NCBI GenBank assembly: GCA_900537185.1
Contig: LS999827.1
Span: forward strand, 129,001-193,000
Direction of reading: 5' to 3'
Origin: Cytophagales bacterium Alg240-R148
GTDB taxonomy: Bacteria > Bacteroidota > Bacteroidia > Cytophagales > Cyclobacteriaceae
DNA length: 64,000 nt
The position numbers and the translations under genes were made by a program. Under the pieces are notes generated by a model. That model searched no databases and was not told the DNA's origin. It saw only the letters and a list, made by a program, of their open reading frames with translations. Shown one piece after another: positions 25,581 through 34,530 of the stretch (positions are counted from its first letter, which is position 1; every line of letters starts with the position of its first letter).

Positions 25581-26616
25581 AAGGGGTATATAGTTTTCGA
25601 TTTTGGTTGATGGCCCAGGAAGATTTTTCAGTTGATACAGTAAGAACAAAACTCGTTTTGGTTTTTTCAAATTCATAAACGTACAATTTGTTTCTGCTTT
25701 CGGAATATCCTTCCATTTGTTCCAATTGGTTGGGCCAGTGTCCCACAGTATTTTTATAACCTATTAAAAGCCTATAACAGCGCATCAGTTCTTTCTTGAT
25801 TTGCTCAGGTGTTCCAATCTTAAAATCGATCGGATTTTTGTCTTCAAAAACTGCATATCCCCAACGGTCGGGTTGGTGCATATCTACTTGCCCAATAGCC
25901 GACCAGACCCAATTGTATTCTGGCAATAGGCGGCCGTTTTTATCCTTTTTGCGTTCATAACCTGTGCCTTTTATTTGATGTTCCCATTGCACTCTTGAAA
26001 AATTAACCCTCCAAAAATCTCCAGGTTTTGGTTTTGGCAACCTAGTATAGGTTGCCATTATACTGGAAAAAGGCATAAACACTTCGGCATACCAACCCGT
26101 ATCCAAATCAGAGTTGTCATTAAGGCTTCCTTTTATGTATACTGCTTTTTTAGTTCCCGCAAAATCCCAAGAAGTGAGTGCTGGCCCTCCATTTTGATAG
26201 GGTTTAACCAAAAGGAGGTCCCAATGCGACTCCAGCGCATTCAATTCGTATTCCATATACAAATGATTGTCTCCATTGGGATCTACAAAAAACTCGATGT
26301 CGTTGTCGTGAAAAATAACTTTTTCATTTTCTTCAATAGTGGCCCACACATGTGGTTCTTCCATCCAAACCAACCAATATATTCCTTGGTCATTCCAACA
26401 CATTTTGTACTTGGTTACCAACTCTAACTCTCCCTTTCTAACCCCCTCAATATCTACAAAATTATCAGACCACGCTATGTCCATCCAGCCCGGATCTTCG
26501 GGCTTTCCATCTACCTTTATTTGCGTTGTTATTTTTTTTACATGGTAGATTTTGTTGCGTTCCTGAGCTGTTGATTTAAAAATAGCAAAGGATAGTAATA
26601 AAAATAATATTCTCAT
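25573..26616 (-). CDS. secreted CBM9-like carbohydrate-binding protein
   Basis: A 347-residue protein with a short signal peptide (MRILFLLLSFAIFKSTAQ). Residues about 25-240 are a carbohydrate-binding-module-family-9-like beta sandwich: ITTQIKVDGKPEDPGWMDIA, MCWNDQGIYWLVWMEEPHVW, DNDIEFFVDPNGDNHLYMEY and GWYAEVFMPFSSI. Aromatic and acidic residues of the sugar platform are frequent. The C-terminal 90 residues are helical and unassigned. It is coupled to the GHL10 hydrolase downstream. No sugar transporter or SusCD pair is nearby. Confidence 0.82.
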   Translation of the reverse strand: MRILFLLLSFAIFKSTAQERNKIYHVKKITTQIKVDGKPEDPGWMDIAWSDNFVDIEGVRKGELELVTKYKMCWNDQGIYWLVWMEEPHVWATIEENEKVIFHDNDIEFFVDPNGDNHLYMEYELNALESHWDLLLVKPYQNGGPALTSWDFAGTKKAVYIKGSLNDNSDLDTGWYAEVFMPFSSIMATYTRLPKPKPGDFWRVNFSRVQWEHQIKGTGYERKKDKNGRLLPEYNWVWSAIGQVDMHQPDRWGYAVFEDKNPIDFKIGTPEQIKKELMRCYRLLIGYKNTVGHWPNQLEQMEGYSESRNKLYVYEFEKTKTSFVLTVSTEKSSWAINQNRKLYTPYE

Positions 26617-26687
26617 AACCAGGGTATTGTTCGTCTAACTTACAAAGAAAAATAAACTCCAGAAACTGCTTAGCCAGTAAAATGCAT

Positions 26688-26720
26688 AAAAAAAGAGAAA
26701 GCTTTTGGCCTTCTCTTTTT
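26688..26720 (-). terminator. rho-independent terminator of ilvE
   Basis: A 10-bp stem of AAAAAGAGAA with TTCTCTTTTT (26690-26699 with 26711-26720), 11-nt loop, followed on the minus strand by a T-run. It lies 20 bp beyond the ilvE stop. Confidence 0.75.
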
Positions 26721-26740
26721 ACTTTATTTTTATTTGTTGG

Positions 26741-27805
26741 TTACACTTTGTAAATCCAACCGTGTTTGTCTTCAATTTTTCCAAGTTTCAAATCATCCAA
26801 ATATTGCAATGTCTTATTTGAAAACTCTCTAGATGGAACATCTGGCAACTCATAGAGGTCGCCATTGTGCCCAATAGATTTTATTTGAGCAATTGTAGCA
26901 GCTGTTCCTGTTCCAAAAGCCTCTGTTAGACGACCCGTTTTGATGGCATCAATTAGCTCCGTTACACTTACCGCTTTTTCTTCTACTTCCATCCCAAAAT
27001 CTTGGGCCAAGGTAAGTACACTGTCTCTTGTAATACCATGCAAAATAGTATCACTTGCAGGAGCTGTTCTTAGTACCCCGTCAATTACAAACATGACGTT
27101 CATGGTACCAGATTCCTCAATGTATTCGTGGTGCACGCCATCTGTCCACAACAATTGATCGAAGCCTTGCTTTTGAGCCAGTAACGCAGGATACAAAGAG
27201 GCTGCATAGTTACCAGCTGTTTTTGCTGATCCTGTTCCTCCGGCCGCTGCCCTAGTATATTCTGTTTCAACTTTAACACTTACCGGTTCTGAATAGTAGG
27301 CTCCAACTGGGCAAGTAATGATCATTAAATCAAATTTATCCGATGGTTTAATCCCAATGTAATCGTCCTTCGAAAACAAAATTGGCCTGATGTACAAGGA
27401 GGTACCAGGTTCGTCTGGGAACCAATCTTTATCCAGTTTCAACAAGGCATCCAGCCCTTCCATAAATACTTCTTCTGGAATTTGAGGCATACACATGCGC
27501 TCTGCTGAGACATTTAACCTTTTGAAGTTATCTATTGGCCGGAACAACAGAAGCTCGTTATTGACCGATCTATAGCCTTTCATGCCTTCAAAAATGGAGT
27601 GGGCATAATTAATAGTTGGTGAGGCCGGGCTCATCAATATTTCACCATAAGGTAAAATTCTGCTGTTTCCCCAAGCACCATCTCTAAAGTCTGCAATGTA
27701 CATATGATCGCTATAAAGCTTTCCGAAAGGAATGTTTTTAGCATCAAGTGTCTCAATTCTAGAATTTTGAGTCTTTTGTATATCAATGTTGATAACTTCT
27801 GCCAT
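26741..27805 (-). CDS. ilvE: branched-chain amino acid aminotransferase
   Basis: A 354-residue fold-type IV PLP enzyme that interconverts Leu, Ile and Val with their 2-oxo acids. The PLP Lys lies in GTGSAKTAGNYAASLYPALL. Other family motifs are SHMYIADFRDGAW-like YSDHMYIADFRDG, FEGMKGYR, EESGTMNVMFV and EAFGTGTAA. The preferred start MAEVINID is three codons after another in-frame ATG. It lies 58 bp downstream of the cobalamin adenosyltransferase on the same strand. Confidence 0.95.
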   Translation of the reverse strand: MAEVINIDIQKTQNSRIETLDAKNIPFGKLYSDHMYIADFRDGAWGNSRILPYGEILMSPASPTINYAHSIFEGMKGYRSVNNELLLFRPIDNFKRLNVSAERMCMPQIPEEVFMEGLDALLKLDKDWFPDEPGTSLYIRPILFSKDDYIGIKPSDKFDLMIITCPVGAYYSEPVSVKVETEYTRAAAGGTGSAKTAGNYAASLYPALLAQKQGFDQLLWTDGVHHEYIEESGTMNVMFVIDGVLRTAPASDTILHGITRDSVLTLAQDFGMEVEEKAVSVTELIDAIKTGRLTEAFGTGTAATIAQIKSIGHNGDLYELPDVPSREFSNKTLQYLDDLKLGKIEDKHGWIYKV

Positions 27806-27863
27806 ATCTAACAAGTGTTTGGTAAAAATTTTGCGCTAATTTATAAAAAGGGAAATTAATAAC

Positions 27864-28415
27864 CTACTTTACAGAAGGTTTCCAAGGTATTTCTTCAACA
27901 TTTAATTGAACCGTAATGTACCGGGATAAGACAAAAAGGTAATCAGACAGCCTGTTGAGGTATTTTGCAGGTAAATCGGATATCGCATCCAATTGCCCTA
28001 ATCGGATCACCCCTCTTTCAGATCTTCTGCATACAGTTCTGGCAACGTGGCAAAATGACACTGCTTGGTGCCCTCCAGGCAAGACAAAAAACCGCATTGG
28101 AGGAAGCGCGGCATCCATAACATCCATCCATTGTTCAAGCGATTCAATGTGGTTTTCGTCCAATTCTGGCACCTTTACCTTGGTGTTGCCAGGCTCTGTA
28201 GCCAAAATAGAACCAACTACAAACAATGTGTTTTGTATTTCAATAATTTGATTGGTTACTTTTTCATCTGCATAAGTGTCTCTAATCAAACCTAAAAAAG
28301 AATTGAGTTCATCTACATTACCATATGCTTCAATTCTAGCATCAGATTTCAAAACTCTTTTGCCACCGAAGAGGGCGGTAGTTCCTTTATCTCCAGTTTT
28401 CGTATATACCTTCAT
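27864..28415 (-). CDS. cob(I)alamin adenosyltransferase, PduO type
   Basis: A 183-residue trimeric helical enzyme that makes adenosylcobalamin from cob(I)alamin and ATP. The ATP motif TKTGDKGTTALFGGKRV is at the N-terminus (residues 5-21). The C-terminal half has ARTVCRRSERGVIRL and NRLSDYLFVLSRY, both diagnostic of PduO. The start MKVYTK was chosen because the ATP motif normally begins at residue 4-6. It shows that the organism uses adenosylcobalamin, consistent with the cobalamin riboswitch on metE elsewhere in the window. Confidence 0.95.
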   Translation of the reverse strand: MKVYTKTGDKGTTALFGGKRVLKSDARIEAYGNVDELNSFLGLIRDTYADEKVTNQIIEIQNTLFVVGSILATEPGNTKVKVPELDENHIESLEQWMDVMDAALPPMRFFVLPGGHQAVSFCHVARTVCRRSERGVIRLGQLDAISDLPAKYLNRLSDYLFVLSRYITVQLNVEEIPWKPSVK

Positions 28416-28473
28416 TTCAAATTTTTGTTTGTCTGTGCTGCGCAATTAAAGAACGAAGATGGTTTTTTTTTAA

Positions 28474-28506
28474 CAATAAAAAAAGGGCAAATAATGCCCA
28501 ATTTTT
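28474..28506 (-). terminator. terminator after the ABC ATPase gene
   Basis: Short stem GGGCA/TGCCC (28485-28489 with 28495-28499) extended by flanking A/T pairing, with a minus-strand T-run. The stem is weaker than others in the window. Confidence 0.6.
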
Positions 28507-28539
28507 CATTCTCCAATAAACCTTAACTTTATTATTATC

Positions 28540-29259
28540 TTATACTTCTTCTCTAACGGAAGTTCTAGTTATTTCATTGTTTATTTTATCTGTTTCAACC
28601 AACCCATCTCTCAACCGTATGATGCGGTGGGCATAATGGGCAATATCGTCTTCGTGTGTTACCATTATTATTGTATTGCCTTTGTCATGCAATTCTTGGA
28701 ACAAATCCATGATATCGTACGAAGTTTTGGTATCCAAATTACCAGTTGGTTCATCCGCCAAAATTATACTTGGGTTGTTGACCAACGCTCTTGCAATGGC
28801 CACCCTTTGTCTTTGACCACCAGAAAGCTCATTGGGGCGGTGTCCTGCTCTATCTCCCAAACCAACGTTGTCTAAGGCTGCAAATGCCATTTCTTCTCGG
28901 TCGTATTTTCCGTACCCAGCATAAATCAATGGGAGTGCCACATTCTCTAGGGCCGATGCCCGAGGAAGTAAATTAAAAGTCTGGAATACAAACCCAATTT
29001 CCTTATTCCTAATTTCGGCCAACTCATTTTCAGTTAGATGGCTTACATCGTGGTTATTCAAAACATATTGACCCGCTGTTGGCGTATCCAAACAACCAAT
29101 TATATTCATCAACGTTGACTTCCCAGAACCTGAAGGCCCCATAAAAGCTACGTATTCTCCCCTATCAATTGTAATAGAAATTGTCTTCAAAGCCTCAACC
29201 ACTTCGGTTCCCATTCTATAGGTCTTTGAAATTTCCGTTGTCTGAATAATTGTACTCAT
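28540..29259 (-). CDS. ABC transporter ATP-binding protein, MacB/LolD type
   Basis: A 239-residue ATPase with Walker [10 protein letters not shown] (about 39-47), Q-loop [10 protein letters not shown], signature [15 protein letters not shown], Walker [13 protein letters not shown] and the switch His in VTHEDD. The family pairs with FtsX/MacB-type permeases in lipoprotein release, macrolide/peptide export or cell division. No permease is adjacent; an FtsX-type permease without its own ATPase lies about 15.5 kb away at 44760-47168 and could be a partner (speculative). It follows a 154-bp gap after the membrane-TPR gene. Confidence 0.92.
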   Translation of the reverse strand: MSTIIQTTEISKTYRMGTEVVEALKTISITIDRGEYVAFMGPSGSGKSTLMNIIGCLDTPTAGQYVLNNHDVSHLTENELAEIRNKEIGFVFQTFNLLPRASALENVALPLIYAGYGKYDREEMAFAALDNVGLGDRAGHRPNELSGGQRQRVAIARALVNNPSIILADEPTGNLDTKTSYDIMDLFQELHDKGNTIIMVTHEDDIAHYAHRIIRLRDGLVETDKINNEITRTSVREEV

Positions 29260-29354
29260 AAATTCAATTTTTACAGCGATGCAATAAGGCCAACAATTAG
29301 TTTGATGCCATGCTAACTACTAACGAATATGGTGAAAAAAGGATGTTATTATCT

Positions 29355-29366
29355 ACATAATTATGT
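29355..29366. promoter_or_regulatory. 12-bp AT-rich palindrome upstream of the ABC ATPase gene
   Basis: ACATAATTATGT is a perfect palindrome in the 154-bp gap between the membrane-TPR gene and the ABC ATPase gene, about 95 bp before the ATPase start. It may be an operator, but AT-rich palindromes of this length can arise by chance. Confidence 0.25.
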
Positions 29367-29413
29367 GAGCGGAGGAATATCCATTTTAATGTGAAAAATA
29401 GCAATTGAACTAC

Positions 29414-32392
29414 TTACTCAAAAAACTCCACTTTTTGTAATGATTCCAATTCTTGTTCAAATTCCATGTATTCTTGAGGCTCTACTTCCCTTCTAAACCT
29501 TTCCAGTGGATTTTCCAAATAGTCAAAAAACTCCAACTCCACACATACCTTCATATAAGCTTTGAGCAATTCAGGTGAAAATTTATTCACCTCTAAAGCT
29601 TCTTGCAACATAGAATACGCTTCAATCGGGCTGTCTTTTCTCCAATAATTGGCAAGTGCTAGTATGTATTCCTCCTTGAAGGGGTTGTCTCTAACAATGG
29701 ATTGTATCGAATCAAAACGAATGGTATCCCCAACATAACCGGAGCCTAATGTTTTGATAACTGTTGCAAAGTCCGAAGGCGTCGCTCCATTCTTTTCACT
29801 GGCCATGGCAACTGTTTGTGCAGAATCCATTTCTAACAAACTGTAATCTTGCAGGAGCAGATCCAACTCCGACATTAAGGTTGGATTTAACTCAGGCCAA
29901 GTTGCAATGACTTTTACATCTTTAGCTATGGTTCCTTTGGCCCAAGAACGTTTCCAAAAATTGACCAACAACAACTGCAAATAACTATCATTTTCGAAAG
30001 TCGCCTCCACAACACTTGGGAAATTGGCAAGACCAAAAGCTGCATTGTAATTGTAAAAAGTAAATTTTTCGAAATCAGTTTTTAAGTCTTTTGCAGTCAT
30101 TATTTTTCTGGCGGCAAGTAGGTCAGAAGCTATTTTCTTTTCATCCAATTTGCCAATTTGCATTAAAACAGCCAAAACAGAATCTCCCTTTTGCGGTTCT
30201 AATTCTAGTTGTGCCATGGCCAAAGGAAGCAAGGAATGTCCTGGGCTTTGGTAATTTGCCATTTGAAAAAAATGAAGAGCAGTCTTATAGTTTTTGAATT
30301 TCAATGCCATCATGCCTGCCATAGAATGGTATTCAGGACCATTTACATAGTCCAATTGAGCCAATAATTCTAGCCCATGGATCGCTCGACCAATATGTCC
30401 ATTACAATAGTCCAACCAAACTTCTGCCAACATTAACTCGCCCTTAAAAACTGCATTGGACGGATGTTTCAAATAACTGCCCAATTGATTTGTTTCAAAA
30501 TCACCCTCAAACACTTGGTTCAAGGATTGCTCATATAGCAACGTACTGGTTAACAAATTAAGAACAGAATCCTGCGGCTTTTTAGAACCTTGTAATGCCT
30601 TGCCCATTTTAGAGTACAAGGCATAGGCATTGGATTGATTGGAGGTATACCCAGGCACGTGGTAAGCTTCAAAAATTGAATCTGCCGAGACATACTCCAT
30701 ATACCGAGCGTTTAAGCCTATTATGTTGGTGAAAAGTGGTGACTTTTGCGTTTGTCCTTTAGCAAAATAAGTATAGATTAAAGCGGAGTCCAACGCCCCT
30801 TCTTTGGCCATTAAAACACTTAGATTATTTTTAAGAGCTCCAACTTTTGGGAAAACTTTAATTCCTTCTTCCAAGGTAAATATAGCCTCATACACTTGTC
30901 CATTTTCGACATAAAGCCCTGCCAAATTACTAAAAGCATATGGCGATGGCCTGTTTAAATTCGCTTCATAATAATATTGTGCTTCTGTTTTTTCATCTCC
31001 ATAAGCCCTAGCCAACGAAGCCAACGAATAGTTGGAACGGTGGTTAAAATGACTGTAAACTGCACTTTCTTTGTAGTACTCTTGGGAAAGCAATAAATTG
31101 TTATTGTGTTTATAAAGATCCCCCAAACCAATGTTGTAGCCAGAAATAATTTCGTAAAAAGGTGTTTGCCAATTGGTGGACGCGAATGCTGCAAAACAAG
31201 CTATGGCCCCCATAAACTGATAGGTAAAGTAAGGCATGTACTTGGGCTGATAAAGTATCTTTGCAATAGACATTCCTTGCCCTAGAGGTCCAAAAAAATT
31301 GGCTATTACATAGGCAAAAAAGATGACCCCATACCCCAAATGAAAATACCAAATGGTTCTTTCAAAGCTTTTAATTACAGGGTCGTTTGCCGTTGCCGCG
31401 AAACAAGCCAAAGTAACAAACGTGACCACCGCCAAACCGGTATACAGCCAAAACCCTAGAGTTTTGAACTCAAAAATAGACTCGTATTGCGTGGATCTAT
31501 TTTTAAAGCCCCAAATTCCTACCACAGAAGACAACACCAATAACACCATTGAATTGTACCCCACACCTTGCCAGTTAAGGGTGCCCAATTGGTGCATAAA
31601 AACTAGTATTAAATTGACGATGTAGATCAAACTTATAAACACATAATGTTTGATGGAATTGATCCCCTTGAAGGTACTTGTAGAAGAAATAACTGAAATA
31701 AAAAAAGCAGGTATTTCATGTGCCACCAATACTATAAATAACAAACTGATTACTACTGGAGCCCACATACCATAGGCAGCCAAATATAAAAATGGTGTTT
31801 CGATAGTTGCAAAACTATTGATAGCCAACCCAGCAATACCGGTAATTATTAAAAAGGTTAAAAATCGAATATAAAAAGCAACGTGGCTCCAAAAAGCATT
31901 GAATAGAAAAGCAGCAATAAAATAAGCTACCAGTACGCCAATTGTAAAAACTTTGTCATATCGACCAAACACCATCAGCAATTCCATTTGGTAGCCAATA
32001 ACAAACAGAGCTGCTAATGCCATTCCAAAAATAAACCAAAATCGCTTTAAGGTAGTAACAAATGATAATCCAAAGCAGAAAAACAAGTAAGAAGTAGCAA
32101 GCAACAAATAGGATATCCATGGCAAAATCACCACCTCTGATCCGTTAAATTGTTCGTACAACACAAAATGTTTTAAATTAATGGGGATTTGAAAGGGCCC
32201 GGCATTTATATAGTCAGCAGGATACCTAAAAGTCTCTCTTTGCGCAATTACTTCCCAGTCAATTACAAAACCAGCGTCTTGCCCATATGCAAATAAAAAA
32301 AACACAATGCTAGCCACAAAAAGTAGCAAGGCGAACCTACTCAGCCAACGGTCTTTAGTAGACCATTTATTCCAAAATGCAAAATCTCCCAT
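29414..32392 (-). CDS. large polytopic membrane protein with C-terminal TPR repeats
   Basis: A 992-residue protein of no recognised family. The first 420 residues hold about 11-12 hydrophobic helices. The region from about 430 to the end is soluble and repetitive, with TPR-like helix pairs such as AQYYYEANLNRPSPYAFSNL, KTALHFFQMANYQSPGHSLL and AYSMLQEALEVNKFSPELL. There is no signal peptide, catalytic motif or transporter signature. The layout recalls membrane-anchored TPR scaffolds (O-antigen ligase-like or YfhO-like proteins have other motifs that are absent). It starts 3 bp after gatC and appears to be the last gene of a five-gene run. Confidence 0.7.
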   Translation of the reverse strand: MGDFAFWNKWSTKDRWLSRFALLLFVASIVFFLFAYGQDAGFVIDWEVIAQRETFRYPADYINAGPFQIPINLKHFVLYEQFNGSEVVILPWISYLLLATSYLFFCFGLSFVTTLKRFWFIFGMALAALFVIGYQMELLMVFGRYDKVFTIGVLVAYFIAAFLFNAFWSHVAFYIRFLTFLIITGIAGLAINSFATIETPFLYLAAYGMWAPVVISLLFIVLVAHEIPAFFISVISSTSTFKGINSIKHYVFISLIYIVNLILVFMHQLGTLNWQGVGYNSMVLLVLSSVVGIWGFKNRSTQYESIFEFKTLGFWLYTGLAVVTFVTLACFAATANDPVIKSFERTIWYFHLGYGVIFFAYVIANFFGPLGQGMSIAKILYQPKYMPYFTYQFMGAIACFAAFASTNWQTPFYEIISGYNIGLGDLYKHNNNLLLSQEYYKESAVYSHFNHRSNYSLASLARAYGDEKTEAQYYYEANLNRPSPYAFSNLAGLYVENGQVYEAIFTLEEGIKVFPKVGALKNNLSVLMAKEGALDSALIYTYFAKGQTQKSPLFTNIIGLNARYMEYVSADSIFEAYHVPGYTSNQSNAYALYSKMGKALQGSKKPQDSVLNLLTSTLLYEQSLNQVFEGDFETNQLGSYLKHPSNAVFKGELMLAEVWLDYCNGHIGRAIHGLELLAQLDYVNGPEYHSMAGMMALKFKNYKTALHFFQMANYQSPGHSLLPLAMAQLELEPQKGDSVLAVLMQIGKLDEKKIASDLLAARKIMTAKDLKTDFEKFTFYNYNAAFGLANFPSVVEATFENDSYLQLLLVNFWKRSWAKGTIAKDVKVIATWPELNPTLMSELDLLLQDYSLLEMDSAQTVAMASEKNGATPSDFATVIKTLGSGYVGDTIRFDSIQSIVRDNPFKEEYILALANYWRKDSPIEAYSMLQEALEVNKFSPELLKAYMKVCVELEFFDYLENPLERFRREVEPQEYMEFEQELESLQKVEFFE

Positions 32393-32395
32393 CTA

Positions 32396-32683
32396 TTAAT
32401 CCAATACTTTTGGCACCCTGAAATAATCTGAATCTTTTTTTGGCGCATTTTTTAAGGCCTTTTCATGGCTCAAATGGGGTTTCGTTTTGTCTTCTCTTAC
32501 CGCATTTATTTCATGTGACATTGTGGTCAGTGGTGCAACGCCTTCTGTATCCACCTCATCCAATTTCTCTACCCAATCCAGAATCTCTGACATGTCCTTT
32601 TTCAATTCCTCCACATCCTTTTGATCCAAATTCAATCGAGAAAGATGGGCCATTCCTTCTAAGGTCTTGTTGTCTATTTTCAT
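32396..32683 (-). CDS. gatC: aspartyl/glutamyl-tRNA amidotransferase subunit C
   Basis: A 95-residue GatC: LEGMAHLSRLNLDQKDVEEL at the N-terminus, then ILDWVEKLDEVDTEGVAPL, and the C-terminal FRVPKVLD. It stabilises the GatAB amidase that makes Gln-tRNA(Gln) or Asn-tRNA(Asn) from mischarged tRNA. gatA and gatB are not in the window. It is packed between plsC-type and membrane-TPR genes with gaps of 6 and 3 bp. Confidence 0.95.
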   Translation of the reverse strand: MKIDNKTLEGMAHLSRLNLDQKDVEELKKDMSEILDWVEKLDEVDTEGVAPLTTMSHEINAVREDKTKPHLSHEKALKNAPKKDSDYFRVPKVLD

Positions 32684-32689
32684 GGTGTT

Positions 32690-33418
32690 TTATTTTGTAC
32701 TATTTAACTCTTTTTTCAATTCGTTTGTTATGACTTGCACCCATTTATTTTTCAATTCCTCCATGTTAACCGACTCCTTTGGGTCGATTTCTATGGGTTT
32801 ATGGAAAATCACCTTCAAACTTCTACGGGTAGCCTTGGTTGATCCATCTGGTAAAAATATCCAATTGAACGGAATTGTGACAGGAACAATGGAAATTTGT
32901 TTTTCAAGTGCCAGCTTAAACGCTCCATTTTTTGGTGCAGACAATTGAGGTGGGTGCTTGGAAAGTATCCCTCCTTCTGGAAATATTATTAGGCTCTGCC
33001 CTTTGTCTAAGGCATGCCTTGCCCTTTCCATGGTTCTTTTTTTACTTGCCAAACTCGCCCGGTCTACTGTAATGTGGAGTTTTTTGTACATGTATCCAAA
33101 CAACGGAATGCTTTCCATTGAATTCTTGCCAACAAACTTATAATGGGTTGGTGCAACGCCCATTATTGGGATGTCCAAATATGAAAAGTGATTGGGGGCA
33201 AAAATGTAATTCTTGGAAGGATCTAACTTAGCTTCGTATCGGATGTACAGGGGCACAAAAATTAATGGAAAATATATTTTCACCCAGATCCTATTGAGGG
33301 ACGCATGGTATTTTTCCCACTTTGGTACCAGAATTACCAGTAAAAAAAAAGGAAATAAAATAAAAAAGCTGGCCATAAAGACCAGCGATAAATAAACGAA
33401 ATATATTTTCTTTGCCAT
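32690..33418 (-). CDS. plsC: 1-acyl-sn-glycerol-3-phosphate acyltransferase family protein
   Basis: A 242-residue membrane-bound acyltransferase that makes phosphatidate from lysophosphatidate, or a related lysophospholipid acylation. Two N-terminal hydrophobic helices precede the catalytic NHFSYLD (the NHX4D form of the HX4D motif), VGKNSMESIPLFGYM, the substrate motif FPEGGIL and VPVTIPFN. The exact acceptor cannot be told. The start ATG lies 8 bp after the PaaE-like gene. Confidence 0.9.
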   Translation of the reverse strand: MAKKIYFVYLSLVFMASFFILFPFFLLVILVPKWEKYHASLNRIWVKIYFPLIFVPLYIRYEAKLDPSKNYIFAPNHFSYLDIPIMGVAPTHYKFVGKNSMESIPLFGYMYKKLHITVDRASLASKKRTMERARHALDKGQSLIIFPEGGILSKHPPQLSAPKNGAFKLALEKQISIVPVTIPFNWIFLPDGSTKATRRSLKVIFHKPIEIDPKESVNMEELKNKWVQVITNELKKELNSTK

Positions 33419-33426
33419 TACAGCGT

Positions 33427-34527
33427 CTACCCTATTTCAATGGTCACATCGTCGGTCAGTGGATGCCCTACACAAGTAAGAACGTACCCCTCTTCTATCT
33501 CGGCTTCAGAAAGCCCTTCTTCTTCATCCATTTTCACTTTCCCAGAAGAACATTTACCCCTACAAGCAGTACACAGACCACTTTGGCAAGAATATGGTAA
33601 ATCAATCCCTTGGTCCAATGCCGCTTCTAAAATCGACGTATCCGGTGCAACTTCTACCGCATGGGTTTCGCCATCGTAAACAATATTAACCGAACGTGCA
33701 TCCAGTGGAGCACTGTCTTTTTTATCCTCTTTGTTTAAGATACCTGCCACAAAACTTTCTTTGAAAATTCTGTCTTTAGGTATGTGCCTTTCTTCTAATA
33801 AATTTTGAGCATTGTTCATCATCCCTTCAGGACCACACATCAAATAAGTTGAATTGTCGTGTCCCCACTCTGGAATGCGCTCAAATATTTTCTCCAACAT
33901 ATCATGGTTCAACAGCCCTGAATGCCCTTGCCAGTTCATTGGTGCATCATCCAAAACATGGATCACATGTACCCGGCCTTCGAATTTCAATTCCAATTCT
34001 GAGAGTTGCTCTTTGAATATAATTGAATCGATGTTTCGGTTGCAGTATATTAAAGAAACAATGCTGTCTGGTTCTTGGTTTAAGGTTGACTTTATTATGG
34101 ACATAATGGGTGTTATACCACTTCCACCACCAAACATGATGATGTGTCGTTTGTTATTGGAGTCAAAATCGGTTGTGAAGGTCCCCATGGGCTCCATAAC
34201 CTTCATGGTATCGCCTACCTTAAGTGTATCTGGAAGGTAGTTGGACATCAAGCCGCCTTCTACTCTTTTGATAGAAACAGCCAATACATCATCCACGTAG
34301 GGAGAAGAAGAAAGCGAATACGCTCTTCTCACCTCTTTGCCTTCAATATCTGCAATCAAGGTTAAGAACTGACCTGAAGTATAGTGTATCTTTTCCTCAG
34401 GTTGCTCAAATACTATGGTAATTGCATCGGCAGTCTCTTGAATAATTTCCTTTACAGGTAAATTATAATAGTGAGGCCCAGATGGTGAATCTTCTTTTTT
34501 CTTTTTCTTAAAAAAACTAAATGCCAT
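33427..34527 (-). CDS. PaaE-like flavin/2Fe-2S oxidoreductase (ferredoxin--NADP reductase type)
   Basis: A 366-residue protein with an FAD-binding FNR domain (about 20-120, RAYSLSSSPY), an NAD(P)-binding domain (MFGGGSGITPIMSI, YLMCGPEGMM) and a C-terminal plant-type ferredoxin domain. Its cluster ligands are CQSGLCTAC plus the distal Cys in YVLTCVGHP. This order matches PaaE, HmpX and related electron-transfer reductases. An N-terminal KKKKK-rich stretch is a lead only. No oxygenase partner is adjacent, so the acceptor is unknown; a lipid hydroxylase or desaturase partner would fit its neighbour plsC (inference). Confidence 0.9.
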   Translation of the reverse strand: MAFSFFKKKKKEDSPSGPHYYNLPVKEIIQETADAITIVFEQPEEKIHYTSGQFLTLIADIEGKEVRRAYSLSSSPYVDDVLAVSIKRVEGGLMSNYLPDTLKVGDTMKVMEPMGTFTTDFDSNNKRHIIMFGGGSGITPIMSIIKSTLNQEPDSIVSLIYCNRNIDSIIFKEQLSELELKFEGRVHVIHVLDDAPMNWQGHSGLLNHDMLEKIFERIPEWGHDNSTYLMCGPEGMMNNAQNLLEERHIPKDRIFKESFVAGILNKEDKKDSAPLDARSVNIVYDGETHAVEVAPDTSILEAALDQGIDLPYSCQSGLCTACRGKCSSGKVKMDEEEGLSEAEIEEGYVLTCVGHPLTDDVTIEIG

Positions 34528-34530
34528 AAT

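Noticed and set aside
25581-25676. Upstream extension of the GHL10 gene
   Set aside because: It would place 32 residues before the Tat-like signal and overlap the CBM9 gene by about 100 bp.
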